A stretch of 64,000 nt of DNA, from the NCBI GenBank assembly GCA_025056305.1, contig JANWWJ010000007.1, positions 1 to 64,000 of the forward strand. The letters run 5' to 3'. Source of the stretch: Chitinophagales bacterium. GTDB taxonomy: Bacteria > Bacteroidota > Bacteroidia > Chitinophagales > UBA10324. Below are positions 44,083-53,777 of this stretch, piece after piece; the stretch's first letter is position 1; each line of letters starts with the position of its first letter. The notes beneath the pieces were generated by a model that ran no database searches, was not told the DNA's origin, and was given only the letters and a program-made list of their open reading frames with translations. The position numbers were made by a program, and so were the translations under genes.

Positions 44083-45372
44083 TTAATTTTTATAAGCAAC
44101 CCATCGCCCTATCTCACGTAACGTCACTTTTTTTCCGTACAGCAAAATTCCCGTCCGGTAGATTTTTGCCGACATCCATAAAAAGAGCAGAAAACAAAGC
44201 AGCAAACTTATCATGCTGAGTAAGAGCTCCCCGGTGGGGGGATCAAAGCCCAGGCGGGCCGGCATTACGATGGGGGAGGTTAAAGGAAAAATTGAACCAA
44301 AGACAGCTATTCCACTGTGGGGTGCACCCATGGCGATGATGCCCAAAATAAATGCCAAAATGATGGGTGCGGTCACGATTAAAGACAACGATTGGTCACT
44401 TTCGTCGGTCATTGCTGCACCAAAGGCAGCAAACAGGGATGAGTAAGTGAGATATCCAAAAAGAAAATAAAAGATGAAGCCAAATAAGATTAAACCCAAA
44501 GGCAGGTTTTGAGCTTCCTGCATCAGTTGAGCCATTGCCACTGTGGGTGGCGTGTCCGCAGCCGGCTGGTCTGGAACCTCAGCATACTGCTGCAGGATTT
44601 GTTGTGGGTCAGGCAGCAGGCCTGAAAAAATGCTGAAAAACAGCAGTCCTAATACAATCCAAATGGCGAACTGGGTGAGGCCGACCAGAGCAATGCCGAT
44701 GATTTTTCCACTCATCAACTCAAAAGGCTTTACCGAAGAAATGATCACCTCGGCAATCCGTGATGATTTTTCTTCCATCACTCCTCGCATTACCATGTTT
44801 CCATAGACCAACAACAGTACATACAACAGCAAGCCGGAAAAATAACCCACAGCTGATGCCAGACCGATGTTTCCTTCTTTTCCCTTGATAACAGTCGTGA
44901 AAGAAACAGGCTTACTGAGTTGATCTACGAGCTCGGGGGTCAAGTTTACCTGCTGCAGCCGAAGGCGCGTGACTACCAAGGTGAGTTGCTCTGAGAGAAG
45001 CTCTGCAGTTGTAAAGCCTGGAGCTTCATCACTGATGTAGCGAATACCGTCTGGCTGATCTAAATGGAACGCTGCCGGAATGTGCAAGATGGCTGTATAT
45101 CCTTGCTCGCCAAAGGTGTTTAGGAGGGAGTCCAGCGGTTCTGTTACGAAGACATATTGCAGCTCATCGCTGCTTTTGAGCTGATGCAGAAAAATGCCGC
45201 TTTCGTCAATCACGGCAAGTTTTTCACTCGTCTTGCTGGCACTCATGATCCAAAAAGGAAGAATGCCAATCAGCGCCATGAGAAAAGGGACCAGCAAGGT
45301 GGTGATGATAAACACGGGCTTAAGCACCCTGCTCCTGTATTCTCGGGCAATGATCACCGGGATTTTACTCAT
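44083..45372 (-). CDS. ABC-2 type exporter permease
   Basis: One N-terminal helix, a ~130-residue external domain and about five C-terminal helices match the NatB/ABC-2 (YhaP-like) permease. It is paired with the ATPase gene just upstream (overlap 8 nt), forming an exporter for an unknown compound, perhaps ions, lipids or drugs. The start codon is in the end of the ATPase gene, implying coupled translation. Confidence 0.85.
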   Translation of the reverse strand: MSKIPVIIAREYRSRVLKPVFIITTLLVPFLMALIGILPFWIMSASKTSEKLAVIDESGIFLHQLKSSDELQYVFVTEPLDSLLNTFGEQGYTAILHIPAAFHLDQPDGIRYISDEAPGFTTAELLSEQLTLVVTRLRLQQVNLTPELVDQLSKPVSFTTVIKGKEGNIGLASAVGYFSGLLLYVLLLVYGNMVMRGVMEEKSSRIAEVIISSVKPFELMSGKIIGIALVGLTQFAIWIVLGLLFFSIFSGLLPDPQQILQQYAEVPDQPAADTPPTVAMAQLMQEAQNLPLGLILFGFIFYFLFGYLTYSSLFAAFGAAMTDESDQSLSLIVTAPIILAFILGIIAMGAPHSGIAVFGSIFPLTSPIVMPARLGFDPPTGELLLSMISLLLCFLLFLWMSAKIYRTGILLYGKKVTLREIGRWVAYKN

Positions 45373-46276
45373 TGCTGGTGGCTTTTACTTGCATAATGAA
45401 AATTTCATTCAGGCTGGGCAACAACTCAGCAAAAGCAGTGACGCGTACATTTCGCACAATCAGTTCCCGAAGCAGATCGTTTCCGGTGTGGGTAGGCGGC
45501 AGCTTGACCACCAGTTCGTGGTTTACGTCACGGATGATCTGTACGTGCGGGGGCAGATCGGGTCGTGTCCCTTCGTAATGGAATGAATATTCATTTCGCT
45601 TGTATTGCTGGCGGATGTCGGAAACTTTTCCACTCAGGATTACCCGCCCCTTGTTAATCAGAATAATGTATTCGCAAAACTCTTCTACCTGCTCCATGCG
45701 GTGGGTACTAAATAATACGGTAGCCCCCTGCTGTTTCAAACTCAAAATTTCTTGCTCGATGAGCTTTGAGTTTATGGGATCTAACCCGCTGAACGGTTCA
45801 TCCAAGATGATCAACGACGGCTGGTGCAAGATGGTTGCCAGAAACTGCACTTTTTGACTCATCCCCTTGGACAAGTCTTGCACTTTTTTGTGATACCAAT
45901 CGCTGATTTCGAATTTTTCCAACCAAAACCGTACTTGCTTTTGTGCTTGCTGGGCACTGAGTCCTTTAAGGCGGGCCAAGTAAATCAAATGCTCACCTAC
46001 TTTCATTTTTTTATATAAGCCGCGCTCTTCAGGCATATAACCTATATGTGCAGCGTGCTTGTCCTGTAGTACGTCGCCATTGAAGAAAACTTGACCTGCA
46101 TCTGGTTTTAAGATTGTAGTGATGATGCGCAGAGCGGTGGTCTTACCGGCACCATTGGGGCCAAGCATGCCGAAAATGCTTTGATGCGGCACCTCAAAGG
46201 AAACTCTGTCGAGCGCCCTAACCTTGTCGAAATTTTTAATAACATTTTGCAAGGACAATAGGGAAACTGAATTCAT
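45365..46276 (-). CDS. ABC transporter ATPase (ABC-2 exporter)
   Basis: The nucleotide-binding domain has Walker A GPNGAGKTT, signature LSKGMSQKV, Walker B LIILDEPFSGLDP and the switch His (STHRME), followed by a ~90-residue C-terminal tail often seen in NatA-type ATPases. The ATG at 46276 is chosen over a TTG at 46294. It is the first gene of a leftward unit with the permease and possibly the M28 gene. Confidence 0.9.
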   Translation of the reverse strand: MNSVSLLSLQNVIKNFDKVRALDRVSFEVPHQSIFGMLGPNGAGKTTALRIITTILKPDAGQVFFNGDVLQDKHAAHIGYMPEERGLYKKMKVGEHLIYLARLKGLSAQQAQKQVRFWLEKFEISDWYHKKVQDLSKGMSQKVQFLATILHQPSLIILDEPFSGLDPINSKLIEQEILSLKQQGATVLFSTHRMEQVEEFCEYIILINKGRVILSGKVSDIRQQYKRNEYSFHYEGTRPDLPPHVQIIRDVNHELVVKLPPTHTGNDLLRELIVRNVRVTAFAELLPSLNEIFIMQVKATSNE

Positions 46277-46380
46277 GATGATGCGTTCAAACAAAGGAGT
46301 CAGGGTTGCAAAGATCGGGACAACGCCTCATCAAATCGTTGGGTTTAAAAATTTGTTCATTTCAAAAATTAGGGTCTAGG

Positions 46381-47040
46381 TCAGGTATTCGGTGGGGTTA
46401 ATTGTGCCAGCAAGGTTTCGCCCCCCCGCACCCTTTGACCTACCGCCACGCGAACCAAGGCATGCAAGGGCAAAAACACATCCAGCCGCGAACCGAATTT
46501 GATGAAACCCATCTCTTGGCCGGCACTTACGTGTTGGCCTTCATGCAGGTAACACACGACCCGCCGGGCCACCGTTCCCGCGATCTGGCGCACCAATACC
46601 GATCCCCCTGCACTTTCTATGACGATCGTTGTGCGTTCGTTCAGCAGGGAAGACTTTGGGTGCCAGGCCACCAGATACCGACCGGGATGGTAGCGGAGAT
46701 AAACCACACGGCCTGCGACGGGGCTTCGGTTTACATGCACATCAAACGGCGACATGAAGATGGATATCAGCAGGCGCTGGTCACCGAAAAATTCGGGTTC
46801 TTGAGTTCGAACAATCTGAACAACTTTTCCATCACAAGGCGCCAGAACATGTTCGGGCAGGGCCTGAACACTGCGCTTTGGATTACGAAAAAAATTTAAA
46901 AGTAAATAAAATAATATTAATGAAATCGCTAAAGAAAAAAATACCAGCATGGGGGCGGCCACAGCTGCAATGCCGTTGAGGACCGCCAGTCCAGCGGCAG
47001 CCCACAACAACGTTCGAGTTCCCTCTCGATGAATGCGCAT
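46381..47040 (-). CDS. psd: Phosphatidylserine decarboxylase
   Basis: Short Psd of the 219-residue type with two membrane helices at the start and the self-processing motif KFGSRLDVF, in which Ser becomes the pyruvoyl group. Upstream DVHVNRSPVAG is also typical. It makes phosphatidylethanolamine from phosphatidylserine. It follows cdsA by 3 nt, so both steps of phospholipid synthesis are in one operon. Confidence 0.93.
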   Translation of the reverse strand: MRIHREGTRTLLWAAAGLAVLNGIAAVAAPMLVFFSLAISLILFYLLLNFFRNPKRSVQALPEHVLAPCDGKVVQIVRTQEPEFFGDQRLLISIFMSPFDVHVNRSPVAGRVVYLRYHPGRYLVAWHPKSSLLNERTTIVIESAGGSVLVRQIAGTVARRVVCYLHEGQHVSAGQEMGFIKFGSRLDVFLPLHALVRVAVGQRVRGGETLLAQLTPPNT

Positions 47041-47043
47041 CGA

Positions 47044-47886
47044 TCACGCAGATGAGGTGAGCATCCAATATGCCGATGCCGGCATGGCTGTCAGCCATCC
47101 GTCGAAACGGTCCAGCATCCCGCCATGGCCGGGTAAGAGACGGCCTGCGTCCTTTACGCCGGCTTTTCGTTTCAGCCACGACTCGCCCAAATCACCCATA
47201 ACACTCGAGACGGCAACGACAACGGCCAGACCTATCCAGAAATGGATGGGGTGGCGCTGCATGAATTCGGCCAGCAACAATGCCGTCGCCACAGCACCCA
47301 CCAAACCACCGACCAAACCTTCCCATGTTTTGTTCGGAGAAATAAGTGGGGCCAGTCGATGCTTTCCCCAGAATTTTCCGCAGAAATAGGCGGCAGTGTC
47401 TGTGGCCCAAATAAGCAGAACCACGGCAAGCACCAACAGTGCGGGCCACGGCCGCCACTCCTCTGTTGCCGGCAGGCTGATGAGGTAGCAGTGTGATAAG
47501 GTACCCGAAATACAGATCAGGCCGGCAAAAAAAAGCCCTAGATTTTTCATGCTTACTCTTTGCGTGAGCAAAAGTTCAGCCATCGTCAATACCACCAGAA
47601 GAAGGGGAAATGCCAGCCACAATGTATAGTAGTCTGCAACATCAGCAGCAAACCAAATGCTCAGATGCCAAGCTGTGGCCAGTGCTACGGTGAGCATGCG
47701 CACCCTGCGCCGCAAAGCATCTTTATAGTTTAGAAATTTTTCTATAAGTCCGAAATATTCCCACAAACATACGGCCTGCACGGCAGCCACAAGCAGATAA
47801 AACGAAAGGCGGTGTGCAAGTACGCTGGCAAGTACAAGCGATGCAAGCACTGCTGCCGTTTTGACCCGAAGCGGTAGTTCTTTCAT
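47044..47886 (-). CDS. cdsA: Phosphatidate cytidylyltransferase
   Basis: A polytopic membrane protein of 280 residues with the CdsA signature SWLKRKAGVKDAGRLLPGHGG...DRFDG. It makes CDP-diacylglycerol from phosphatidate and CTP, the precursor for phosphatidylserine and then PE. It overlaps the DUF2007 gene by 4 nt (ATGA) and is followed by psd. Confidence 0.93.
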   Translation of the reverse strand: MKELPLRVKTAAVLASLVLASVLAHRLSFYLLVAAVQAVCLWEYFGLIEKFLNYKDALRRRVRMLTVALATAWHLSIWFAADVADYYTLWLAFPLLLVVLTMAELLLTQRVSMKNLGLFFAGLICISGTLSHCYLISLPATEEWRPWPALLVLAVVLLIWATDTAAYFCGKFWGKHRLAPLISPNKTWEGLVGGLVGAVATALLLAEFMQRHPIHFWIGLAVVVAVSSVMGDLGESWLKRKAGVKDAGRLLPGHGGMLDRFDGWLTAMPASAYWMLTSSA

Positions 47887-48086
47887 GCCGGCTCTAACAA
47901 GTCCAAAGCCTGGGCCGCCTGTTCCAACGGCACATGGATCTCCACAAATCCATATGCCAGTTGCGATCTATCAAGTTTGTTCACCAGTACGGCATTGATG
48001 CCATGTGCTTGCAGCCGCTGCTGCAGCATCAAGGCAGCGTAATAATCAGGAACCGTAGTAAGGCAAAACCACTGGTGTTGGGTCAT
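47883..48086 (-). CDS. DUF2007 small protein
   Basis: A 67-residue protein (CLTTVPDYYAALMLQQRLQAHGINAVLVNK) matching the DUF2007 family of small, possibly signal-transducing GlnB-like-fold proteins often next to envelope genes. Its stop overlaps the cdsA start by 4 nt and it starts 4 nt after the CPBP gene, so it is a tight operon member. Its molecular role is not known. Confidence 0.75.
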   Translation of the reverse strand: MTQHQWFCLTTVPDYYAALMLQQRLQAHGINAVLVNKLDRSQLAYGFVEIHVPLEQAAQALDLLEPA

Positions 48087-48090
48087 GCGG

Positions 48091-49035
48091 TCAGTAAATG
48101 AATTTGCGTTCCAACACCAGCCGGTACAGAGCGTAAAGCAAAGCAGCGAATAAGGCGGTGCTGACGGCTACTGCCGGCCATGAAAAGGGTTCTTGGGATC
48201 GAACGTCGTAGGCCAGCCAACCGTGATCGTGCAAAAAGGCCAACAGCACCTGAACGCCGTTATACAAAGCATGAGCAATGATGGGCACCCACAGATTATT
48301 GGTCCATAAAAAAAGATATGCCAACAATCCTCCCAGGACCAGTCGGGGAAGAAAAGCATAGACATCGCCGTGCACCAAGCTGAATACGGCTGCGGAAAGC
48401 CAAACGGCAACATGACCTTTTCGGAACCACTCTAAGAGCAATTGAAACAGACAGCCTCGGAACAACAACTCTTCTCCTATTGCGGGAATGAGTGCGATGA
48501 CGATGAGGTTGATTAACAGATCAGGCGGCCTTGGGGTAGCTAAGAAGGCAATTGTAAGCTGTTCGTTGGTATGGGCCGCAGCATCGATGGCTTCTTGCAG
48601 GGTTGCCCATGAAGGGGGCAACTCTAACTTTTTGTTCAGCTCATAAAGCCAGCCTACTGCCGGCACTGCGGTAAAGAGCACCAACGTACCTACAACGGCA
48701 AACAACCACCAGGGGCGTGCACTTAAGTACAAATAGTCGCCCTGCGGAAACTTCAGATAGGCAAAAATGAGTGCGGGAATCAAAAACATGCCCAATGAGG
48801 CCAGCAGTTGCACCAGCTTCAGGGCATTGATGTGGTTTGCGTTTTCTGCTACCATTAAGGGTTGCTCTATAGCTGCCTGCATCACCTTATCCAGGGTTGT
48901 GATGCCGAACAGAGGCCTGACCAGATACATGCCCAACAGGGTCAATACCGATGAAAAAATCAGCATGAGTGAGGCCAATAATAACAGTTGGACAAAGGGA
49001 TGGATGCCATCAAGAAAATACCTACGCCACACCAT
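48091..49035 (-). CDS. CPBP family intramembrane metalloprotease
   Basis: A polytopic membrane protein with the CPBP/Abi motifs: EELLFRG (E-E-x-x-x-R), a second motif with His (FSLVHGD) and a third (AHALYNG). These place the metal in the membrane. CPBP proteases act in processing or immunity, and the target is unknown. The ATG at 49035 (MVWRRYF) avoids overlap with the divergent dus gene; the ORF-track start adds 43 residues. First gene of the CPBP-DUF2007-cdsA-psd unit. Confidence 0.88.
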   Translation of the reverse strand: MVWRRYFLDGIHPFVQLLLLASLMLIFSSVLTLLGMYLVRPLFGITTLDKVMQAAIEQPLMVAENANHINALKLVQLLASLGMFLIPALIFAYLKFPQGDYLYLSARPWWLFAVVGTLVLFTAVPAVGWLYELNKKLELPPSWATLQEAIDAAAHTNEQLTIAFLATPRPPDLLINLIVIALIPAIGEELLFRGCLFQLLLEWFRKGHVAVWLSAAVFSLVHGDVYAFLPRLVLGGLLAYLFLWTNNLWVPIIAHALYNGVQVLLAFLHDHGWLAYDVRSQEPFSWPAVAVSTALFAALLYALYRLVLERKFIY

Positions 49036-49112
49036 GCGCTCAAAAGTAACGGTGGCGTGGCATTTATTTTGAAAATGCGGGTGTGTACCGGAATTTTGAC
49101 CTTGCTGGAAGC

Positions 49113-50147
49113 ATGGTACGCATTGGTCATCTGCAATTAGGTGATTTCCCATTGTTGCTGGCACCCATGGAGGACGTCAGCGATCCCCCGTTTCGCGTCT
49201 TGTGCAAAAGGCACGGAGCAGATCTTATGTTTACGGAATTCATCTCATCAGAAGGGCTGATCCGCCATGCGGAAAAAAGCGTGCGCAAACTGGATCTCTA
49301 CGACGAAGAACGGCCAATCGGTATTCAAATCTTCGGGGGTAATATTGAAGTGATGGCTGATTGTGTGGAAATTATTGAAGCGGCTAACCCCGATTTGATC
49401 GATATAAATTACGGCTGCCCGGTCAAGGCCGTTACCTGCAAAGGGGCAGGTGCAGCTATTTTGAAGGATGTGCCCAAAATGGTGGAAATGACGGCCCGTA
49501 TCGTGCGTCGAAGCCGCCTGCCGGTCACCGTAAAAACCAGATTGGGCTGGGATGCTTCCTCCATCAACATTATGGAGGTAGCTGAGCGTTTACAGGATGT
49601 CGGCATCGCTGCCTTGACCATTCATGGCCGAACCCGTGAGCAGATGTACAAGGGCAAGGCTAATTGGGATTTGATTGGCGAGGTAAAAAACAACCCCCGT
49701 ATTCGCATACCTATCTTTCTAAATGGCGATGTCACTACGCCGCAGCAGGCTTTGTATATCCGGCAGCGGTACGGAGTGGATGGCATCATGATCGGTAGGG
49801 CCGCCATTGGCAATCCATGGATATTCAATCAAATCAAGCATTTTTTGGCTACCGGTACAGAATTGCCTCCGCCCTCCGTCGCAGAGCGAGTGGAAGCCGT
49901 GCGCATGCATTTACGACGTTCTCTGGAATGGAAGGGAGAGCGGCTGGGTCTATTGGAAATGCGCCGCCATTACGGCAACTATTTCCGCGACTTGCCGGGC
50001 ATCAAAGCTTTTCGCGATCAACTGGTGCGGCTCGATACACCCCAAGCCGTCTTCAGTGTGCTCGAGCAAATAGAAAACCATTACAGCCAGCATCAACCTT
50101 TTCAAACCACAAGCCCATCAGCAGCACTAATCCCGGTAGGGATTTAA
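49113..50147 (+). CDS. dusB: tRNA-dihydrouridine synthase
   Basis: A TIM-barrel FMN enzyme with the DUS motifs APMEDVSD, NYGCPVKAV...CKGAGAAIL (active-site Cys in TCKGAG) and the RTREQMYKGKANWD segment. It reduces uridine in tRNA. It resembles DusB of Bacteroidota. The ATG at 49113 is chosen over the GTG at 49083; it lies just after GAATTTTG, a near -7 box. It is divergent from the CPBP gene. Confidence 0.92.
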   Translation: MVRIGHLQLGDFPLLLAPMEDVSDPPFRVLCKRHGADLMFTEFISSEGLIRHAEKSVRKLDLYDEERPIGIQIFGGNIEVMADCVEIIEAANPDLIDINYGCPVKAVTCKGAGAAILKDVPKMVEMTARIVRRSRLPVTVKTRLGWDASSINIMEVAERLQDVGIAALTIHGRTREQMYKGKANWDLIGEVKNNPRIRIPIFLNGDVTTPQQALYIRQRYGVDGIMIGRAAIGNPWIFNQIKHFLATGTELPPPSVAERVEAVRMHLRRSLEWKGERLGLLEMRRHYGNYFRDLPGIKAFRDQLVRLDTPQAVFSVLEQIENHYSQHQPFQTTSPSAALIPVGI

Positions 50148-50185
50148 TTATGTTTGATCTAATTTCTGTCCGGTAACGCTGTTTT

Positions 50186-51289
50186 ATGATGATTTGTTTA
50201 ATTCGACTTTCGGTGCATGTTGTTTTGCTGGGGTTGGTGCTGAGCGTTGGTGCTCAGCCGTATTCTGTTTTCGTCAATTTGCGCGATGAGTTTATCGTGC
50301 TCGACGACAGCATCTTTCGTCGGTTGGACTTTCTTCCCCCGCGCAATCACCAAGTAGGGGGGAATGCTGTCGTTTTCACGGATAATCGAGGAGATTTACG
50401 CATTTATCAATATGGAAAAATGCATAAGCCCTTCGATGCCGTGGTCAGCGAATACGGGGTGAGTGCCTCACTCATCTACCTGCGAACGCCCGGAGGGCTC
50501 TATATATGGGAGGAAGAACGGCCCATCCTGTTAACCCGATTTCCGGGCACCTACGTGCTTACCGATAGCTTGTTTGCATGGCTCGATGCAGCCACACGTA
50601 ACTTTCATGTTTATTACCGGGGCCGGCAGCAACTAGTCATGGAAGCGGCCAGCGTCAATCCGGCAGTGAAAATGGTAGCCGCTGGACCCAACATCATCGC
50701 CTTCAAACCCTATGAAGGGGTACTGAACGCCTTCTGGAACGATCAAGTGTTTGACCTGCAACCCGCTAACCCCCAACGTATGGTCGCCGGAACCGACTTA
50801 CTGGCCTACACCGATCTTCATGAACCGGGGTTGCATGTTTTTTACCGAGGCGACGAGTACACCTTAGAACAGTTTAATCCTCAGAGTTTTCAGGTCGGCA
50901 ATGGAACAGTGGCCTTCATCAATCGGGAGGGCCAGTTTCGTGTATTTCAAAACGGGGATTTGTTCGATTTGGGAAATTATCAGCCTCAACTGCTCGTCGT
51001 TAAAGACAATGTCGTGTTGTTTTCCGACGAATTGCAACAGACGCAGGTGTTGTACAACGGAGAACTTTACAAGCTGGATAATTATATTATAGAAAACTAT
51101 TATGTAAATCAAAACAGTGTCTTGTTTATGGATCGCAGCGGGCGTTGGCAGCATTTTTATGCCGGCATGCTTAATCCCTTGCCGCCGGCTTCGTACTTGT
51201 CCACTCGCCTGGATTACGATGTGGTACAGGCTGAAATGCAGGGAAAAAAGTTTCGATTTCTGGTCCGCGGCCGTCTCCTGGACTATTGA
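50186..51289 (+). CDS. Secreted repeat protein of unknown family (propeller-like)
   Basis: A signal peptide (VVLLGLVLSVGAQ) is followed by about eight tandem ~36-40-residue repeats of the form N-x-VxFxD-xxGxxxVFxxGxxxxLxxYxPQ, for example QVGNGTVAFINREGQFRVF. This pattern suggests a beta-propeller. No T9SS domain or catalytic motif is seen. I do not recognise the family. It follows dusB by 38 nt on the same strand; the link is probably not functional. Confidence 0.7.
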   Translation: MMICLIRLSVHVVLLGLVLSVGAQPYSVFVNLRDEFIVLDDSIFRRLDFLPPRNHQVGGNAVVFTDNRGDLRIYQYGKMHKPFDAVVSEYGVSASLIYLRTPGGLYIWEEERPILLTRFPGTYVLTDSLFAWLDAATRNFHVYYRGRQQLVMEAASVNPAVKMVAAGPNIIAFKPYEGVLNAFWNDQVFDLQPANPQRMVAGTDLLAYTDLHEPGLHVFYRGDEYTLEQFNPQSFQVGNGTVAFINREGQFRVFQNGDLFDLGNYQPQLLVVKDNVVLFSDELQQTQVLYNGELYKLDNYIIENYYVNQNSVLFMDRSGRWQHFYAGMLNPLPPASYLSTRLDYDVVQAEMQGKKFRFLVRGRLLDY

Positions 51290-51296
51290 TCAGGGA

Positions 51297-52838
51297 TTAC
51301 ATCAGCCAACGCTCTTTGTCCAGGCTGCGGTACTGAATGGCCTCGGCCAGGTCAGAAAGCTGGATCTCAGCAGAGCCGTTGAGGTCGGCAATGGTCCGTG
51401 CTACTTTGAGAATACGGTCGTATGCCCGGGCCGACAAGCCTAACTTGTCCATAGCTGCCTTGATGAGCTGATCTCCCCCTGCAGGCAAATGACAATATTG
51501 GCGCATCAGTGAGGGGGTCATCTGTGCATTGCTATGGATTCCGTCACAATGGCGGAACCGCTCAGCCTGCCGCTGCCGGGCGGCCACAACCCGCTTGCGG
51601 ATCACCTCGCTGGGTTCGCCACGCTGCGTTGCCGATAGATCTCGGTAGGGCACAGGAGTGACTTCCACGTGCAGGTCTATGCGATCCATAAGTGGACCGG
51701 AAATCTTATTCAAGTATTTTTGAATAGAAGTCGGAGGACAAACACACTCTTTTTCCGGATGGTTGTAGTAACCGCAGGGGCAGGGGTTCATTGCCGCTAC
51801 CAACATGAAGTTGGCCGGATACTCTACGGAAAAACGGGCGCGCGAGATAACAACACGCCTTTCTTCCATCGGCTGGCGGAGTACTTCCAGCACCGATCGT
51901 TTGAACTCGGGCAGTTCGTCCAGAAACAACACGCCGTTATGAGCCAGTGAAATTTCTCCCGGTTGCGGATGAATACCTCCCCCTACCAAAGCCACATCGC
52001 TGATGGTGTGATGCGGAGCACGAAAAGGGCGTACCGACAACAGCGAGGTGTGGGGCGCTAATTTTCCCGCTACCGAATGAATCTTGGTAGTCTCTAAAGC
52101 TTCTTGCAGGGTTAAAGGAGGCAGAATGGAAGGAAGGCGGCGGGCCAACATCGTCTTACCGGCTCCCGGCGGTCCGATCAAAATCAGGTTGTGACCTCCG
52201 GCAGCAGCAATTTCCAAGGCCCTCTTTATGTTTTCCTGACCCTTAACATCGGCAAAATCAAATTCGGATTGCTGTTGTTGTTGCTGTCGAGCAAATTCTG
52301 CACGGGTGTCCACAACGATTTGATCCAGTTTTCGATGGCCATTGAAAAAGGACACCACATCACGCAGATGATCGGCTGCAAATACGTCGAGTTTGTTTAC
52401 GATCGCCGCTTCCCGCGCATTGGCGCGCGGCAGAATAAAACCGGTAAAACCTTCTTTTCTGGCCTGAATGGCAATGGGTAATGCTCCGGTTATGGGCTGC
52501 AGCGAGCCGTCCAACGACAGCTCGCCCATGATGATGTATTTTGAAAGTTGCGATACATCTATTTGTCCGGTAGCAGCAAGAATGCCAATGGCCATGGTTA
52601 AATCGTAACAACTCCCCTCTTTGCGCAGGTCGGCTGGCGATAGGTTGATTACGGTTTTTTGGCGTGGCATGCGGTAGCCACAATGCTTGATCGCAGATTC
52701 AATGCGATGGATGGCTTCTTTTACGGCATTGTCCGGCAGTCCGACGATAAAAACTTTGATGCCGGGCATGATGGTTACCTCAACGGTAATTGTCAGTGCG
52801 TTGATTCCGTCTACAGCACTGCCGAAGACGCGCACCAT
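51297..52838 (-). CDS. YifB/ComM-like Mg-chelatase-type AAA+ ATPase
   Basis: The N-terminal ChlI domain (VRVFGSAVDGINALTITVEV) is followed by an AAA+ domain with GPPGAGKTMLARRLPSILP, LDELPEF and CPCGYYNHPEKECVCPP zinc-like Cys, and a C-terminal lid. ComM-type proteins remodel heteroduplex DNA during natural transformation. The ATG at 52838 matches the family start; upstream ATGs at 52847 and 52898 add residues. It is convergent with the preceding repeat gene. Confidence 0.9.
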   Translation of the reverse strand: MVRVFGSAVDGINALTITVEVTIMPGIKVFIVGLPDNAVKEAIHRIESAIKHCGYRMPRQKTVINLSPADLRKEGSCYDLTMAIGILAATGQIDVSQLSKYIIMGELSLDGSLQPITGALPIAIQARKEGFTGFILPRANAREAAIVNKLDVFAADHLRDVVSFFNGHRKLDQIVVDTRAEFARQQQQQQSEFDFADVKGQENIKRALEIAAAGGHNLILIGPPGAGKTMLARRLPSILPPLTLQEALETTKIHSVAGKLAPHTSLLSVRPFRAPHHTISDVALVGGGIHPQPGEISLAHNGVLFLDELPEFKRSVLEVLRQPMEERRVVISRARFSVEYPANFMLVAAMNPCPCGYYNHPEKECVCPPTSIQKYLNKISGPLMDRIDLHVEVTPVPYRDLSATQRGEPSEVIRKRVVAARQRQAERFRHCDGIHSNAQMTPSLMRQYCHLPAGGDQLIKAAMDKLGLSARAYDRILKVARTIADLNGSAEIQLSDLAEAIQYRSLDKERWLM

Positions 52839-52965
52839 AGGGTGCATCGTATGTGACTCAAGCTCGTCAGCTTCTTCCAGCCATTCTTCTGCTTCCATAT
52901 TCAGCGATAACCAATATGTTGCCTAAAAGTAAGTGTTCGGTTTTAAAAAACCACGCTGAACAAGC

Positions 52966-53643
52966 TCAAAACCGGATTTCTGAATTTAGATCATCGGTGG
53001 GCCAGCGGTCAGGTTGCCTGAGACATTTGTTCAGCAGTTTTAAAAAATCGTGGCGCAGCATCGGTTGTGCACCCATTTGTTCCAAAAACGGATTGGGTAG
53101 CTGGCAATCAATTACCTCAAAAGGCAGACGGCACAAGTGCACCAGAGCAATTTTTCCTGCATTAGGCAGGGCCGAAAAAATGCTCTCACCACAAAACATG
53201 CTTCCCATGACTACACCGTACAGACCGCCGGCAAGCTGCTGTTCCTGCCACACTTCAATACTGATGGCTTTACCCAACTCATGGAGCTGGGTATATGTAT
53301 CAATAAAAACTTCATCTATCCATGTCAAGCCTTTCTGACGTTGGTGAGTCTGGGCACAAGCTTGAATGAGGGTATGAAAGCACTTGTTAACCGTTACGTG
53401 AAACCGGTTTTTTCGCAGTAAGCTGCGCAAGCTATGGCTGATGTGTAACTGGGTAGGAAATAAGACCATTCGGATAGGCGGGCTATACCAAAAGACCACA
53501 TTCTGGCTTCGATGCCAGGGAAAAATGCCCTTGCGGTAGGCAGCTATTACCATTGGTGGGGTAAGTTGTAAGCTAATGCCCACCAAACCATCAGGAGCCG
53601 CCTCTTCAGGATGTGGAAATCGAGTGCCGCTTATAAAGGTCAT
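52966..53643 (-). CDS. aat: Leucyl/phenylalanyl-tRNA-protein transferase
   Basis: FPHPEEAAPDGLVGISLQLTP and AYRKGIFPWHRS are typical of Aat, and GGLYGVVMGSMFCGESIFS is the active-site region. Aat adds Leu/Phe to proteins, marking them for ClpS/ClpAP decay. The ATG at 53643 puts FPHPE at the usual distance from the start; the ORF-track start at 53733 adds 30 residues. It stands 127 nt before YifB on the minus strand and is divergent from the TetR gene. Confidence 0.9.
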   Translation of the reverse strand: MTFISGTRFPHPEEAAPDGLVGISLQLTPPMVIAAYRKGIFPWHRSQNVVFWYSPPIRMVLFPTQLHISHSLRSLLRKNRFHVTVNKCFHTLIQACAQTHQRQKGLTWIDEVFIDTYTQLHELGKAISIEVWQEQQLAGGLYGVVMGSMFCGESIFSALPNAGKIALVHLCRLPFEVIDCQLPNPFLEQMGAQPMLRHDFLKLLNKCLRQPDRWPTDDLNSEIRF

Positions 53644-53732
53644 ATTCAGGCTTGTAAGCAAATTAACACACTTCAATGAAGGTGCAGGCCAATGGTGGCT
53701 GGGAAACTTTTGTTCCTGAGCTTCATGAAACA

Positions 53733-53763
53733 TTGTAGCGAATACAGCTTTATGCTAATTTTG
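53733..53763 (+). promoter_or_regulatory. Promoter of the TetR-paa operon
   Basis: TTG at 53733-53735 and TAATTTTG at 53756-53763 are 20 nt apart, an excellent match to the Bacteroidota TTTG/TAnnTTTG consensus. The start site would fall directly in the palindrome at 53764-53777. Confidence 0.65.
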
Positions 53764-53777
53764 CTAACGAATGTTAG
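53764..53777. promoter_or_regulatory. Perfect palindrome, likely TetR operator
   Basis: CTAAC-GAAT-GTTAG is a perfect 5-bp inverted repeat with a 4-nt spacer directly after the -7 box and 3 nt before the TetR ATG. Binding of the TetR protein here would block the promoter and so autoregulate the operon. Confidence 0.6.
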
